From positions 42,212-106,211 of the forward strand of contig JAUIMF010000003.1 of assembly GCA_030433415.1 (NCBI GenBank): DNA of 64,000 nt, in the 5' to 3' direction. Under the pieces are notes generated by a model that did no database searches, was not told the DNA's origin, and worked only from the letters and a program-made list of their open reading frames with translations. The position numbers and the translations under genes are program-made. This DNA comes from Gammaproteobacteria bacterium. Lineage in GTDB: Bacteria; Pseudomonadota; Gammaproteobacteria; Pseudomonadales; Halieaceae. Shown piece by piece: positions 26,391 to 34,520 of the stretch. The first letter of the stretch is position 1; each line of letters begins with the position of its first letter.

Positions 26391-29300
26391 ATGGTTAGCG
26401 AACGACTCTGGCAGCGCACACTGATTGTTGCCTTTACGACGGTGCTCGGCGCCTGCGGTGGTTCTTCCGATAACGTGTCACCCGGCTCGATTGTCGTAGA
26501 AGTTCCCGTTGCAAATGGCGGCGATAATGGCGGTGGAAACGGCGGCGGTAATGGCGGTGGAAACGGCGGCAGCAACGGCGGCACTAATGGTGGCGGCAAT
26601 GGCGGCGACGTGATTGCTACGGTCATTCCCGACGCGCTGTCTGGCGCGGTCTCTGATACGGGCCGCGTTGCATCGAGTGACTTTGGCGGTCGTCCCATCT
26701 GGCAACTGGATATTTCTGCGCTGGATGGCGGTGTTCTCGATCCCGAAGGCCTGCTGATTGGCAACGACATTATTTTCGAAATTTCCGGTGGCGCCCTGCG
26801 TGTAGGCAGCGGTGCGCTGGAAATGGCGCCGGGCTCCGTGCTCTCAGGCGGCTCCCAGTTCGAGTTTGTTGTGATTGAGCAGGGTGCCCAGATCAATGCC
26901 GCGGGTTCCGCGTCCCAGCCGATCATCTTCACTTCGGCCACGGATGTCGCCGGTGAAGCGGAAGCGTCGGATCGCGGACAGTGGGGCGGACTGGTCATCA
27001 ACGGTTTTGCACCGATCAATGACTGCCCCGAAGGCGCTGAAGGCGGTACCGCAGAGTGCACCAAAGAAGGTGAAGCGAATTCGGGTACCTTCGGTGGCGA
27101 CGACCCCACGGACAGCTCTGGCACGCTGAGCTACGTACAGGTCCGCTTTGCTGGCTCCAACGTGGACCCTGAAAACCAGCTCAACGGTATCGCTTTTCAG
27201 GGCGTAGGATCTGGCACCCAGGTAGATCACATCCAGGTGCACAACAACCTCGATGATGGCGTCGAGTTCTTCGGTGGCACCGTGAGCGCCATGTATGTGG
27301 CCCTGACCGGTAACGCCGATGACTCCCTGGACTGGACCGACGGCTGGACCGGCTCCCTGCAGTATCTCTACGTCGAACAGACCGATTCCGCCGACAATGT
27401 TATCGAGGCGGATAACCGCGAAGGTGATGAAGCCGCAATGCCCGTAGCCATGCCTGCGATTGCCAACTTCAGCTTCTACGGCAACCCCGCAGAGCGCTCC
27501 ATCCGCCTTCGTCGTGGAACGGGCGGTATGTTCTGGAATGGCTTTGTCACCGGCTCCGATGCCTGTCTTCGTGTCGACGGCACCTCCCGCGACAAGCTCG
27601 GCTCGGACCTGACGTTTGCCGGGACGACCTTCGACTGTACGACCATGCATGACAGCGACGACGATGGCGCGGTCGAGATGTATCTTGACGGTGCGATGGA
27701 AGTGTCCCAATCCGGTGGACAGGTTAGCCCGGTAACGCCTTCGGATTCCCGTCTCGAAGACGCCGGATTCGTGGGTGCCTTCGGCGCCGAAGACTGGACC
27801 GCCGGCTGGACCGTACCCGGGTCCATCTCCAACACCGAGCAGCCTGACTTTGGTTGTCCTGCCGGTACCACTTTCAACGGTGAAACCATCAATGGCACCA
27901 ACGTCTGTGACATGGAAGGGGTGATCACCTCAGACCTCACACTGACCAGTAACAACCTGTACAAGCTGGTGGGCAAAGTCGAGATCGGTGATGGCACCAG
28001 CACCAACACGCTGACGATTCCGGCTGGTACCACGGTCTTTGGTGGCACCAACTTTGACTTCATCGTGATTCAGCGCAACGCCGATATCGTAGCCAACGGC
28101 ACGGCGACGCAGCCAGTAATCTTCACTGCTCTGGCAGATGTGGAAGGCACCGTCGACGTGGTCGCTGATCGCGGACTGTGGGGCGGCCTGGTGATCAACG
28201 GTAACGCACCGATCAACGATTGCCCCGAAGGCGCCGAGGGCGGCACCGCGGCCTGTACCAAAGAAGGTGAAGCCAACTCCGGTACCTTCGGTGGTGATGA
28301 CCCCACGGACAGCTCCGGCTCTCTGCGTTACGTTTCGGTGCGCTACGCCGGTTCCAACGTGGACCCCGAAAACCAGCTCAACGGTATCGCCTTTCAGGGC
28401 ACGGGTTCCGGCACGATGGTGGAGTTCGTGCAGGTGCACAACAACCTGGATGATGGTGTCGAATTCTTCGGCGGTTCCACCAACGTCAAGTACCTGGTGT
28501 TGACGGGTCACGCGGATGACTCCCTCGACTGGACCGACGGCTGGAATGGCAGTATCCAGTACTTGGTGATCGATCAGGCCGACGATGCCGGTGACAACGG
28601 TATCGAAGCTGACAACCGCGAAGGTGATGAGAACGCCGAGCCTCGCTCTGCGCCGCGCATCGCCAACATGACCATCAACGGCAACGCCGCCGAGCGTGCG
28701 ATTCGCCTGCGTCGTGGTACGGGCCTCGAGCTGTACAACAGTGTGGCCCAGGGCAGCGATTCCTGCCTGCGCATCCAGGGTGAATCCCTGAACCAGCTGG
28801 GCAGCACGATTGTCTTTGAGGGGGTCACCCTCGACTGTGCCACCGTGAACGAAGGCGATGATGTCGCTGCGGTCCAGGCTTTCCTTGATGGCAGCAATGT
28901 TGCTGAAGGTCCCAGCGCGGCTACGCCTCATAACCTGGCTGGTGACGCCTTCTTTGACGCCACGAACTTCATCGGCGCCATCGAAAGCGATGCCAACGAC
29001 TGGACCGCTGGTTGGACCATCGGTATGCCTGATGGTGGTGTGAGCTTCGGTTGCCCGGCGGGTACCACTGAGGCCGAGAATACGATTGGTGGCAAGACGG
29101 CCTGTATTCTCAGCGGTACCTATGCGACTACGCTGAATCTCACCCGTGATAACAATTACGTACTCGACGGACGCGTAGCCATCGGTGCCGGTGATGTTCC
29201 CGGTGTGCTCAACATCGAGTCGGGGGTTACGATCATCGGCTCAGGCTCTGATGACTTCCTCATCATCAGCCGTGGCTCCCAGATCAATGCCAACGGCACG

Positions 29301-30212
29301 GCGGAAATGCCCATCGTGTTCACGTCACTGCAGGAACTGCAGGGCACGGTGAACCCGAGCAGCCGCGGTCTCTGGGGTGGTCTGGTCATCAACGGTTTCG
29401 CGCCGATCAACGATTGCCCTGAGGGTGCCGAAGGCGGTAGCGCCGACTGCACAAAAGAGGGTGAAGCCAACTCCGGTCTATTCGGTGGCGATCAGCCCAA
29501 TGACAGCAGCGGTACCCTGCGCTACGTCTCCGTACGCTACGCGGGCTCCAATGTTGACCCCGAGAACCAGCTGAACGGTATCGCGTTCCAGGGCGTGGGT
29601 GATGGCACCACCGTTGAGTACATCCAGGTGCACAACAACCTCGATGACGGCGTGGAATTCTTCGGCGGAACGGTCAATGCCAAGTACGTGGCGCTGACTG
29701 GAAACTCCGATGACTCTCTGGACTGGACCGATGGCTGGGTCGGCAAGCTGCAATACGTCTACATTGAGCAGTCCGACGCCGGTGACAACGGTATCGAGGC
29801 CGACAACCGCGAGGGTGACGAACTGGCTATGCCCGTATCCAATCCTTCCATCGCCAACATGACCATGGTTATCCGCGATGATCAGCGGGCGATCCGCCTG
29901 CGTCGTGGCACGGGCCTCTTCCTCTTCAACACGGAAGTGACCAGTGGCGAGACCTGCCTGCGTGTTCAGGGCGAATCCCTGAACCTGCTGGGCACCGGCA
30001 TTACCTTTGACGGCGTGGGCCTGAACTGTGCCACGGTCAACGAAGGTGACGACGAAGCCGCAGTGCAGAGCTTCCTGGACGGCAGCAATGTCGTAGAGGG
30101 TGCAGGCACACCGACGCCGGGCGCGATTCCCGCCGATGGCTTCTTCGAGCAGAACAGCACCATCGGTGCGGACTTTGAGAGCTGGAGCGGCAGTTGGGTA
30201 GTACTTCCTTAG
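26391..30212 (+). CDS. Three-repeat surface lipoprotein, probable phosphate-starvation gene
   Basis: A 1273-residue predicted lipoprotein. The signal peptide ends in a lipobox (VLGAC, Cys22). A Gly/Asn-rich linker follows at about residues 42-73, then three repeats of about 398 residues. Each repeat carries WGGLVING, INDCPEGAEGG, CTKEGEANSG, GSNVDPENQLNGIAFQG, VHNNLDDGVEFFGG, DDSLDWTDGW and a LRRGTG stretch, and is likely beta-helical. Cysteines are conserved between repeats and probably form disulfides. Start at ATG 26391 with GAGG upstream. A tandem PHO box precedes it and a TonB-dependent receptor follows, suggesting a surface partner that captures or processes a phosphorus source. I do not know the exact function. 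Confidence 0.75.
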   Translation: MVSERLWQRTLIVAFTTVLGACGGSSDNVSPGSIVVEVPVANGGDNGGGNGGGNGGGNGGSNGGTNGGGNGGDVIATVIPDALSGAVSDTGRVASSDFGGRPIWQLDISALDGGVLDPEGLLIGNDIIFEISGGALRVGSGALEMAPGSVLSGGSQFEFVVIEQGAQINAAGSASQPIIFTSATDVAGEAEASDRGQWGGLVINGFAPINDCPEGAEGGTAECTKEGEANSGTFGGDDPTDSSGTLSYVQVRFAGSNVDPENQLNGIAFQGVGSGTQVDHIQVHNNLDDGVEFFGGTVSAMYVALTGNADDSLDWTDGWTGSLQYLYVEQTDSADNVIEADNREGDEAAMPVAMPAIANFSFYGNPAERSIRLRRGTGGMFWNGFVTGSDACLRVDGTSRDKLGSDLTFAGTTFDCTTMHDSDDDGAVEMYLDGAMEVSQSGGQVSPVTPSDSRLEDAGFVGAFGAEDWTAGWTVPGSISNTEQPDFGCPAGTTFNGETINGTNVCDMEGVITSDLTLTSNNLYKLVGKVEIGDGTSTNTLTIPAGTTVFGGTNFDFIVIQRNADIVANGTATQPVIFTALADVEGTVDVVADRGLWGGLVINGNAPINDCPEGAEGGTAACTKEGEANSGTFGGDDPTDSSGSLRYVSVRYAGSNVDPENQLNGIAFQGTGSGTMVEFVQVHNNLDDGVEFFGGSTNVKYLVLTGHADDSLDWTDGWNGSIQYLVIDQADDAGDNGIEADNREGDENAEPRSAPRIANMTINGNAAERAIRLRRGTGLELYNSVAQGSDSCLRIQGESLNQLGSTIVFEGVTLDCATVNEGDDVAAVQAFLDGSNVAEGPSAATPHNLAGDAFFDATNFIGAIESDANDWTAGWTIGMPDGGVSFGCPAGTTEAENTIGGKTACILSGTYATTLNLTRDNNYVLDGRVAIGAGDVPGVLNIESGVTIIGSGSDDFLIISRGSQINANGTAEMPIVFTSLQELQGTVNPSSRGLWGGLVINGFAPINDCPEGAEGGSADCTKEGEANSGLFGGDQPNDSSGTLRYVSVRYAGSNVDPENQLNGIAFQGVGDGTTVEYIQVHNNLDDGVEFFGGTVNAKYVALTGNSDDSLDWTDGWVGKLQYVYIEQSDAGDNGIEADNREGDELAMPVSNPSIANMTMVIRDDQRAIRLRRGTGLFLFNTEVTSGETCLRVQGESLNLLGTGITFDGVGLNCATVNEGDDEAAVQSFLDGSNVVEGAGTPTPGAIPADGFFEQNSTIGADFESWSGSWVVLP
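26515..26611 (+). repeat. Low-complexity Gly/Asn linker microrepeat
   Basis: Nine-base units of the type AAYGGCGGY are repeated about ten times, encoding an NGG-rich linker just after the lipidated cysteine of the lipoprotein. Such a stretch is prone to length change by slippage and probably acts as a flexible spacer from the membrane. Confidence 0.75.
26652..27848 (+). repeat. Lipoprotein repeat 1 of 3
   Basis: First copy of the ~1.2-kb internal repeat. The anchor Trp codon of WGGLVING is at 26982. The first ~60 codons diverge from copies 2 and 3 and lack their FGCPAGT opening, but from the TS-x-AD segment to the end the match is strong. Confidence 0.8.
27849..29045 (+). repeat. Lipoprotein repeat 2 of 3
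   Basis: Second copy, opening with FGCPAGT. The anchor Trp codon is at 28179, 1197 bp after that of copy 1. Many codons are shared with copies 1 and 3, so the similarity holds at the DNA level as well. Confidence 0.85.
29046..30209 (+). repeat. Lipoprotein repeat 3 of 3
   Basis: Third copy, opening with FGCPAGT. The anchor Trp codon is at 29373, 1194 bp after copy 2. It ends the protein with SWSGSWVVLP and is slightly shorter at its C-terminal end. Confidence 0.85.
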
Positions 30213-30239
30213 TAACGTCTAATGGTCGCAGACCATCTA

Positions 30240-30270
30240 CGCCAGGCCCGAAAGGGTCTGGCGTTTGCTT
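30240..30270 (+). terminator. Rho-independent terminator after the lipoprotein gene
   Basis: A 10-bp stem (CGCCAGGCCC with GGGTCTGGCG, one G-T pair) closes a GAAA tetraloop and is followed by TTTGCTTT. It lies between the lipoprotein stop and the receptor start, so it may lower receptor expression relative to the lipoprotein. Confidence 0.8.
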
Positions 30271-30328
30271 TAAAAAAACGGCTTATCACGCAGCCGGCTA
30301 CAGGGCGGCGCGTATCTCGAAGGCGAAG

Positions 30329-32995
30329 ATGATGATGAAACAAAAGAGACTACCCCTTGCGGTTGTGCTGGCTTCGGTGCCGCTTTGGCAGGCGGAGGCT
30401 CAGGAAGGTGGCGTTCCCTCTATACAGATGGAAGAGGTGTTTGTGCTTGGCGAGTTTGTGCCTGACGAAAAGCGCGATACGTCTGAGATATCCAATGTGT
30501 TGGACGTAGAGGATCTTTCCAAACTCGGAGAAACCAGTGTCGGTATTTCTCTGTCGCGGGTAACGGGCTTGAGCCTCGTCGGCGGTAAATACGTCTATGT
30601 TCGAGGACTGGGTGAGCGCTATTCATCCACACTGCTCAACGCCACGCGTATTTCGAGTCCTGTACCGTTCCAGAAGACCGTTCCCCTGGACATCGTGCCG
30701 AATAAAATCGTTGAAAGCCTGCTAGTACAGAAGACCTATTCTGCCAAGTATCCGGGCGACTTCTCTGGTGGTGTGATCGATATTCGAACGAAGAGTACGC
30801 CGAATGAGAACTTCGCCAATGTGAAGTTTTCCATCGGTGGCAACTCCGAAACAACGGGTGGCGACGGCATTTACTACAAGGGTGGCAACGACGATAACTG
30901 GGGCTATGACGATGGTACCCGAGAGCTTCCCCTGAACATACAGAGACTCAGCTCCGAGGAATTTGAGGATTCCGTATTCCCCGAGCGCGCTGCCCTGGGT
31001 GCCAGCTTTTACAACAACTGGGATATCTTCGAAAAAGAGCTTAAGCCCAACTTTACGGGCGAGATTGAAGCGGGTTTGCGCCGGGATGTGGGTGAAGAGT
31101 CGGCAATCGGTTTTATCGGCTCCTTCCGCTATAGCAACCGCTGGTTGAATCGCTACACCGATTTTCGTCGCTACGAATTCACTGGTGTTGACGGCGGCTC
31201 TAACCAGACCGTGGACTATGAGCAGTTGACGTCGCGGCAGGTGGTAGGTCTGAACGGCTTTGTCACCCTGGGCTATGAATTCAACGCCAACCATGCAGTA
31301 AATCTGACCTACACATTGATGCGCCAGACCGAGGATGAAACCCAGCAGAACAAGGGTCTGTCATCAGAGGATGATGTGACCGACGGTACTTTTGCCCAGA
31401 GCATTCGTCTGCAGTGGACCGAGAACGAGATCGAAACGATCCAGTTGACTGGTGAACACTATTTTCCCGAGATGAATGATGCCGAAATCACCTGGCGTCT
31501 GGTCGACGGTTCGGCCTACCGCGATTCTCCCGATACACGCACTTACACCTACGCAGAGAATCGCGATGGCTTGTTAGAAGTCGTGACTCCCAACCGCCAG
31601 GCTGCGGGTGATTTACGTGAAGTATTCCAGGCACCGGAACGTAACTTCGCACGTCTGGATGATGAGCTGACGGACTATGGGGTGGATGTTAACTACCCAC
31701 TCTACCTGGGAGACATGGACGTCTCGCTCAGTGGCGGATTCGGTTACTACGAGCGGACCCGCGACAGTGAAGATCGCTTGTTCCGTTTTGACCTGACAAC
31801 GAGCACCCCAGACTACGTGTCATTGATGGTGCCTTACCAGTTGTTCCGCACCGAGAACTTCGCCAATGAATGGATCACTGTACGCGACTTCTCTGCGGGG
31901 GCAGCCAATGCCTCAGGTATCTTTCCCTTCGCCGAGTCCGGCGAAGAAGTGACCAGTTATTACGCGGCCTTTGATGCGCAGGTAACGGATCGCCTTCGCC
32001 TGCAGGGTGGCGTGCGCTTCGAGGACGTCACGCTGAACGCGGATGCCTGGGGTGGTAACACGGAGCAGGGGACGGTGAACGCCATCGAGCAAAAGTACGA
32101 TGATGTATTGCCCTCGGCCTCAATAACCTACGAATTTATCGAGAACATGCAAATCCGTATGGCCTGGTCCGAGACCGTCAACCGCCCCAGCCTGCTGGAG
32201 ATTACGGGTACCACGATACGCAATCCCGAGAACTTTCAGCTTTATCGCGGAAACGTATTTCTACAGCCTGCAGAAATCACCAACTATGACTTCCGGTGGG
32301 AGTGGTATTTTGGTGCGTCTGACAGTATGAGCTTCGGTGCCTTCTACAAAGATTTCACCGACCCTATTGAGCAGGGTAAGGTGCAGGCCCAGAACGATGT
32401 GTTTACGTGGTTCAACGCAGAAGAGGCGTATCTGCAGGGGCTGGAATACGATTTTCGTAAAGAGCTGCGAATTGCGGATTGGTTGAATATAGAGACCGAG
32501 GGCTGGAACGAAACCTGGCTGAACCTGTTCACGTTGTCGGCAAATTTTTCGTACATCGATTCCGAGGTTACGCTTCTTGGGGCGGATGAGACGGCCGCCG
32601 ACGTACCCATCACCGGTGGCAGGAATATCGCGCAGCTCAATGCCGATAAAAGACCCCTGACGGGCCAGTCAGATTACCTCGGTAACGTGCTTCTGAGCTA
32701 TGACGATCCGGATCGAAATATAGTGGCCTCCTTCGCCTACAACTACACCGGTGAGCGTATCGCCCTGGTGGGGTCCCTGAATGATCCCGATGTGATACAG
32801 GAAGCGCGGGGGCGGGTAGATCTGCTGTTCCGCTGGACCTGGGACGAGTTCGATATGGTCGGCAACAGTCTGGAATTCGAGTTCAAGGCTGCCAATCTGT
32901 TTGACGAGCCCATCGAATGGACCCAGGGCGGTCAGGTTTACGAAGAGTACAAGCTCGGTGTGACCTACTCGGCCGGCGTGCGACTCAACTTCTAA
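30329..32995 (+). CDS. TonB-dependent outer-membrane receptor
   Basis: An 888-residue receptor that should import a ligand across the outer membrane using TonB energy. It has a signal peptide (KQKRLPLAVVLASVPLWQAEA) and a TonB-box-like EEVFVLG. A plug domain follows: ISLSRVTGLSLVGGKYVYVRGLGERYSS and YSAKYPGDFSGGVIDIRTKS. A 22-strand-type barrel ends in aromatic Phe (GVRLNF). Three ATG codons in a row (30329, 30332, 30335) are possible starts. The plug type is common in large-ligand receptors of marine Gamma- and Alphaproteobacteria. The PHO box upstream of the lipoprotein suggests a phosphorus-containing substrate. No separate promoter is clear. Confidence 0.9.
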   Translation: MMMKQKRLPLAVVLASVPLWQAEAQEGGVPSIQMEEVFVLGEFVPDEKRDTSEISNVLDVEDLSKLGETSVGISLSRVTGLSLVGGKYVYVRGLGERYSSTLLNATRISSPVPFQKTVPLDIVPNKIVESLLVQKTYSAKYPGDFSGGVIDIRTKSTPNENFANVKFSIGGNSETTGGDGIYYKGGNDDNWGYDDGTRELPLNIQRLSSEEFEDSVFPERAALGASFYNNWDIFEKELKPNFTGEIEAGLRRDVGEESAIGFIGSFRYSNRWLNRYTDFRRYEFTGVDGGSNQTVDYEQLTSRQVVGLNGFVTLGYEFNANHAVNLTYTLMRQTEDETQQNKGLSSEDDVTDGTFAQSIRLQWTENEIETIQLTGEHYFPEMNDAEITWRLVDGSAYRDSPDTRTYTYAENRDGLLEVVTPNRQAAGDLREVFQAPERNFARLDDELTDYGVDVNYPLYLGDMDVSLSGGFGYYERTRDSEDRLFRFDLTTSTPDYVSLMVPYQLFRTENFANEWITVRDFSAGAANASGIFPFAESGEEVTSYYAAFDAQVTDRLRLQGGVRFEDVTLNADAWGGNTEQGTVNAIEQKYDDVLPSASITYEFIENMQIRMAWSETVNRPSLLEITGTTIRNPENFQLYRGNVFLQPAEITNYDFRWEWYFGASDSMSFGAFYKDFTDPIEQGKVQAQNDVFTWFNAEEAYLQGLEYDFRKELRIADWLNIETEGWNETWLNLFTLSANFSYIDSEVTLLGADETAADVPITGGRNIAQLNADKRPLTGQSDYLGNVLLSYDDPDRNIVASFAYNYTGERIALVGSLNDPDVIQEARGRVDLLFRWTWDEFDMVGNSLEFEFKAANLFDEPIEWTQGGQVYEEYKLGVTYSAGVRLNF

Positions 32996-33047
32996 GCGTC
33001 TGTGACCAGAAATGCGGTGGCGCTATGGCGCCCCCGTGAATCAATTG

Positions 33048-33071
33048 ACCGGCCCAACTGGGCCGGTTTTT
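33048..33071 (+). terminator. Rho-independent terminator after the receptor gene
   Basis: A perfect 8-bp stem (ACCGGCCC with GGGCCGGT) around an AACT loop is followed by a run of five T. It ends the plus-strand lipoprotein-receptor unit just before the convergent P450 gene. Confidence 0.88.
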
Positions 33072-33074
33072 GTG

Positions 33075-34346
33075 TCAACGTTTGGGGTGCAGAATCACCG
33101 GGAGCTTGCGGTAGCCCTTAACGAATACCGACAGGGTGCGCTGGGGCTCGCCAACGACTTCGATGCGGTCAAAGCGCTTGAGGATCTCTTCCCAGAGCGT
33201 GTGCAGTTGCAGCTCCGCGAGCCGGTTGCCCATGCAGCGATGAATGCCAAAGCCAAAGGAAAGGTGCTTGCGCAGATCGTCGCGGTGAAAATCATAGCGA
33301 TCCGGATCGGCAAACAAGCGCTCGTCCCGATTCCCTGACACGTACCACATCACAACCTTGTCACCCTTGCGAATGGTCTGGCCGCCCAGCTCCGTATCCT
33401 GCAGAGCACGCCGGCGCATATGGGCCAGGGGCGTTTGCCAGCGAATGGTTTCTGCAACCATGTCTGGTATGAGCGATGGATCCTGCTGGAGTTCGGCGAA
33501 TAGCGCCGGATTCCGGTCCAGGCAAAGGACGCTGGCACTCATGGTGCTGCGGGTGGTGTCATTGCCGCCCACGATGAGCAGAAGCAGATTACCCAGATAT
33601 TCCATGGGTTCCATGTTGCGAGTGGCTTCGCCATGGACCAGTCGTGAAATAAAGTCATTGGCGGGCGGCTGCTTGGCGCGCTCGTTCCACAGCTCAATAA
33701 AGTACTGCAGACAGCCGAGCATTTCCTTCTTCCATTCCTCTTCGGACTCGACCATGCCCTCGACGCCGGGAATGGTCGTGGCCATGTCGGACCACCAGGT
33801 CAGCTTGCGACGTTCTTCGAACGGAAAATCAAACAGCGTCGCGAGCATGCGTGTGGTCAATTCAATGGACACCCGATCGACCCAGTCGAATTCCTCGCCC
33901 ACGGGCAGATTGTCCAGCACATCGGCGGTACGCTCGCGAATAATCGGTGCAAACTCACGCAGCGCTTCCATGCCGACGGCGGGGCTCACGGTCCTGCGTT
34001 GCTCATCGTGCTTGGGGCGATCCATAGCGATGAACATGGGGAGTTCAAAGTCGTCCAACTGATCGCGAATGGTAATGCCCGGTTCAGAGGAGAAAATCTG
34101 GTGCGAGGTATCCACCGTCATGATGTCCTCGTAGCGCGTGACGGACCAGTAGGGGCCAAAGACGCTATCAGCACAGTAATGCACCGGCGCCTCATCACGC
34201 AGGCGCTTGAACCAGGGCCAATGTTTGTCCGCCTCGAACAGGTAGGGGTTTGCCACATCGATCTGTTCCAGCGGCAGGCTGTAAGGATCTACATCCACTT
34301 GACTGGGATCGTGTTCGGGCAACTCGGATTTGACGGGTGCGTTCAT
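33075..34346 (-). CDS. Cytochrome P450, CYP153-like
   Basis: A 423-residue soluble bacterial P450. The haem ligand is Cys371 in FGFGIHRCMG, the I-helix oxygen-activation motif is GGNDTT at 260-265, and the K-helix ExxR is ETIR at 299-302. The FGFGIHRCMGNRLAELQL stretch, the GGNDTTR form of the I-helix and the DFPFEERRKLTWWSD segment recall CYP153 alkane/fatty-acid terminal hydroxylases; this subfamily call is from memory. No ferredoxin or ferredoxin reductase gene is adjacent, so electron partners must be elsewhere. The ATG is preceded by GGAGG at 4 nt. Confidence 0.82.
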   Translation of the reverse strand: MNAPVKSELPEHDPSQVDVDPYSLPLEQIDVANPYLFEADKHWPWFKRLRDEAPVHYCADSVFGPYWSVTRYEDIMTVDTSHQIFSSEPGITIRDQLDDFELPMFIAMDRPKHDEQRRTVSPAVGMEALREFAPIIRERTADVLDNLPVGEEFDWVDRVSIELTTRMLATLFDFPFEERRKLTWWSDMATTIPGVEGMVESEEEWKKEMLGCLQYFIELWNERAKQPPANDFISRLVHGEATRNMEPMEYLGNLLLLIVGGNDTTRSTMSASVLCLDRNPALFAELQQDPSLIPDMVAETIRWQTPLAHMRRRALQDTELGGQTIRKGDKVVMWYVSGNRDERLFADPDRYDFHRDDLRKHLSFGFGIHRCMGNRLAELQLHTLWEEILKRFDRIEVVGEPQRTLSVFVKGYRKLPVILHPKR

Positions 34347-34520
34347 TGGGCCTCCGGTATAATTATAAGAATGTCGTCGTTCCTGATTCTACGCAGGGCG
34401 TCAGGGTCGGGCCAAGGGCTGGCCCTGTGCAAAAATGGCACGGGGTTTGGCAAATTCGCAACACAGTTTCGTCGCAGAACGACGGCAGCCATTGTTTCAG
34501 GGTAGGGGTAGATCACCACG

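Noticed and set aside
26844..28931. Two long minus-strand frames (288 and 333 codons)
   Set aside because: They mirror each other only because they are antisense to the lipoprotein repeats.
34358..34366. TATAAT-type element between the P450 and pgi genes
   Set aside because: Read toward the P450 gene it would leave only about 8 nt of leader and cut off the GGAGG site. Read toward pgi it has no -35 and a 150-nt leader. Not supported as a promoter.
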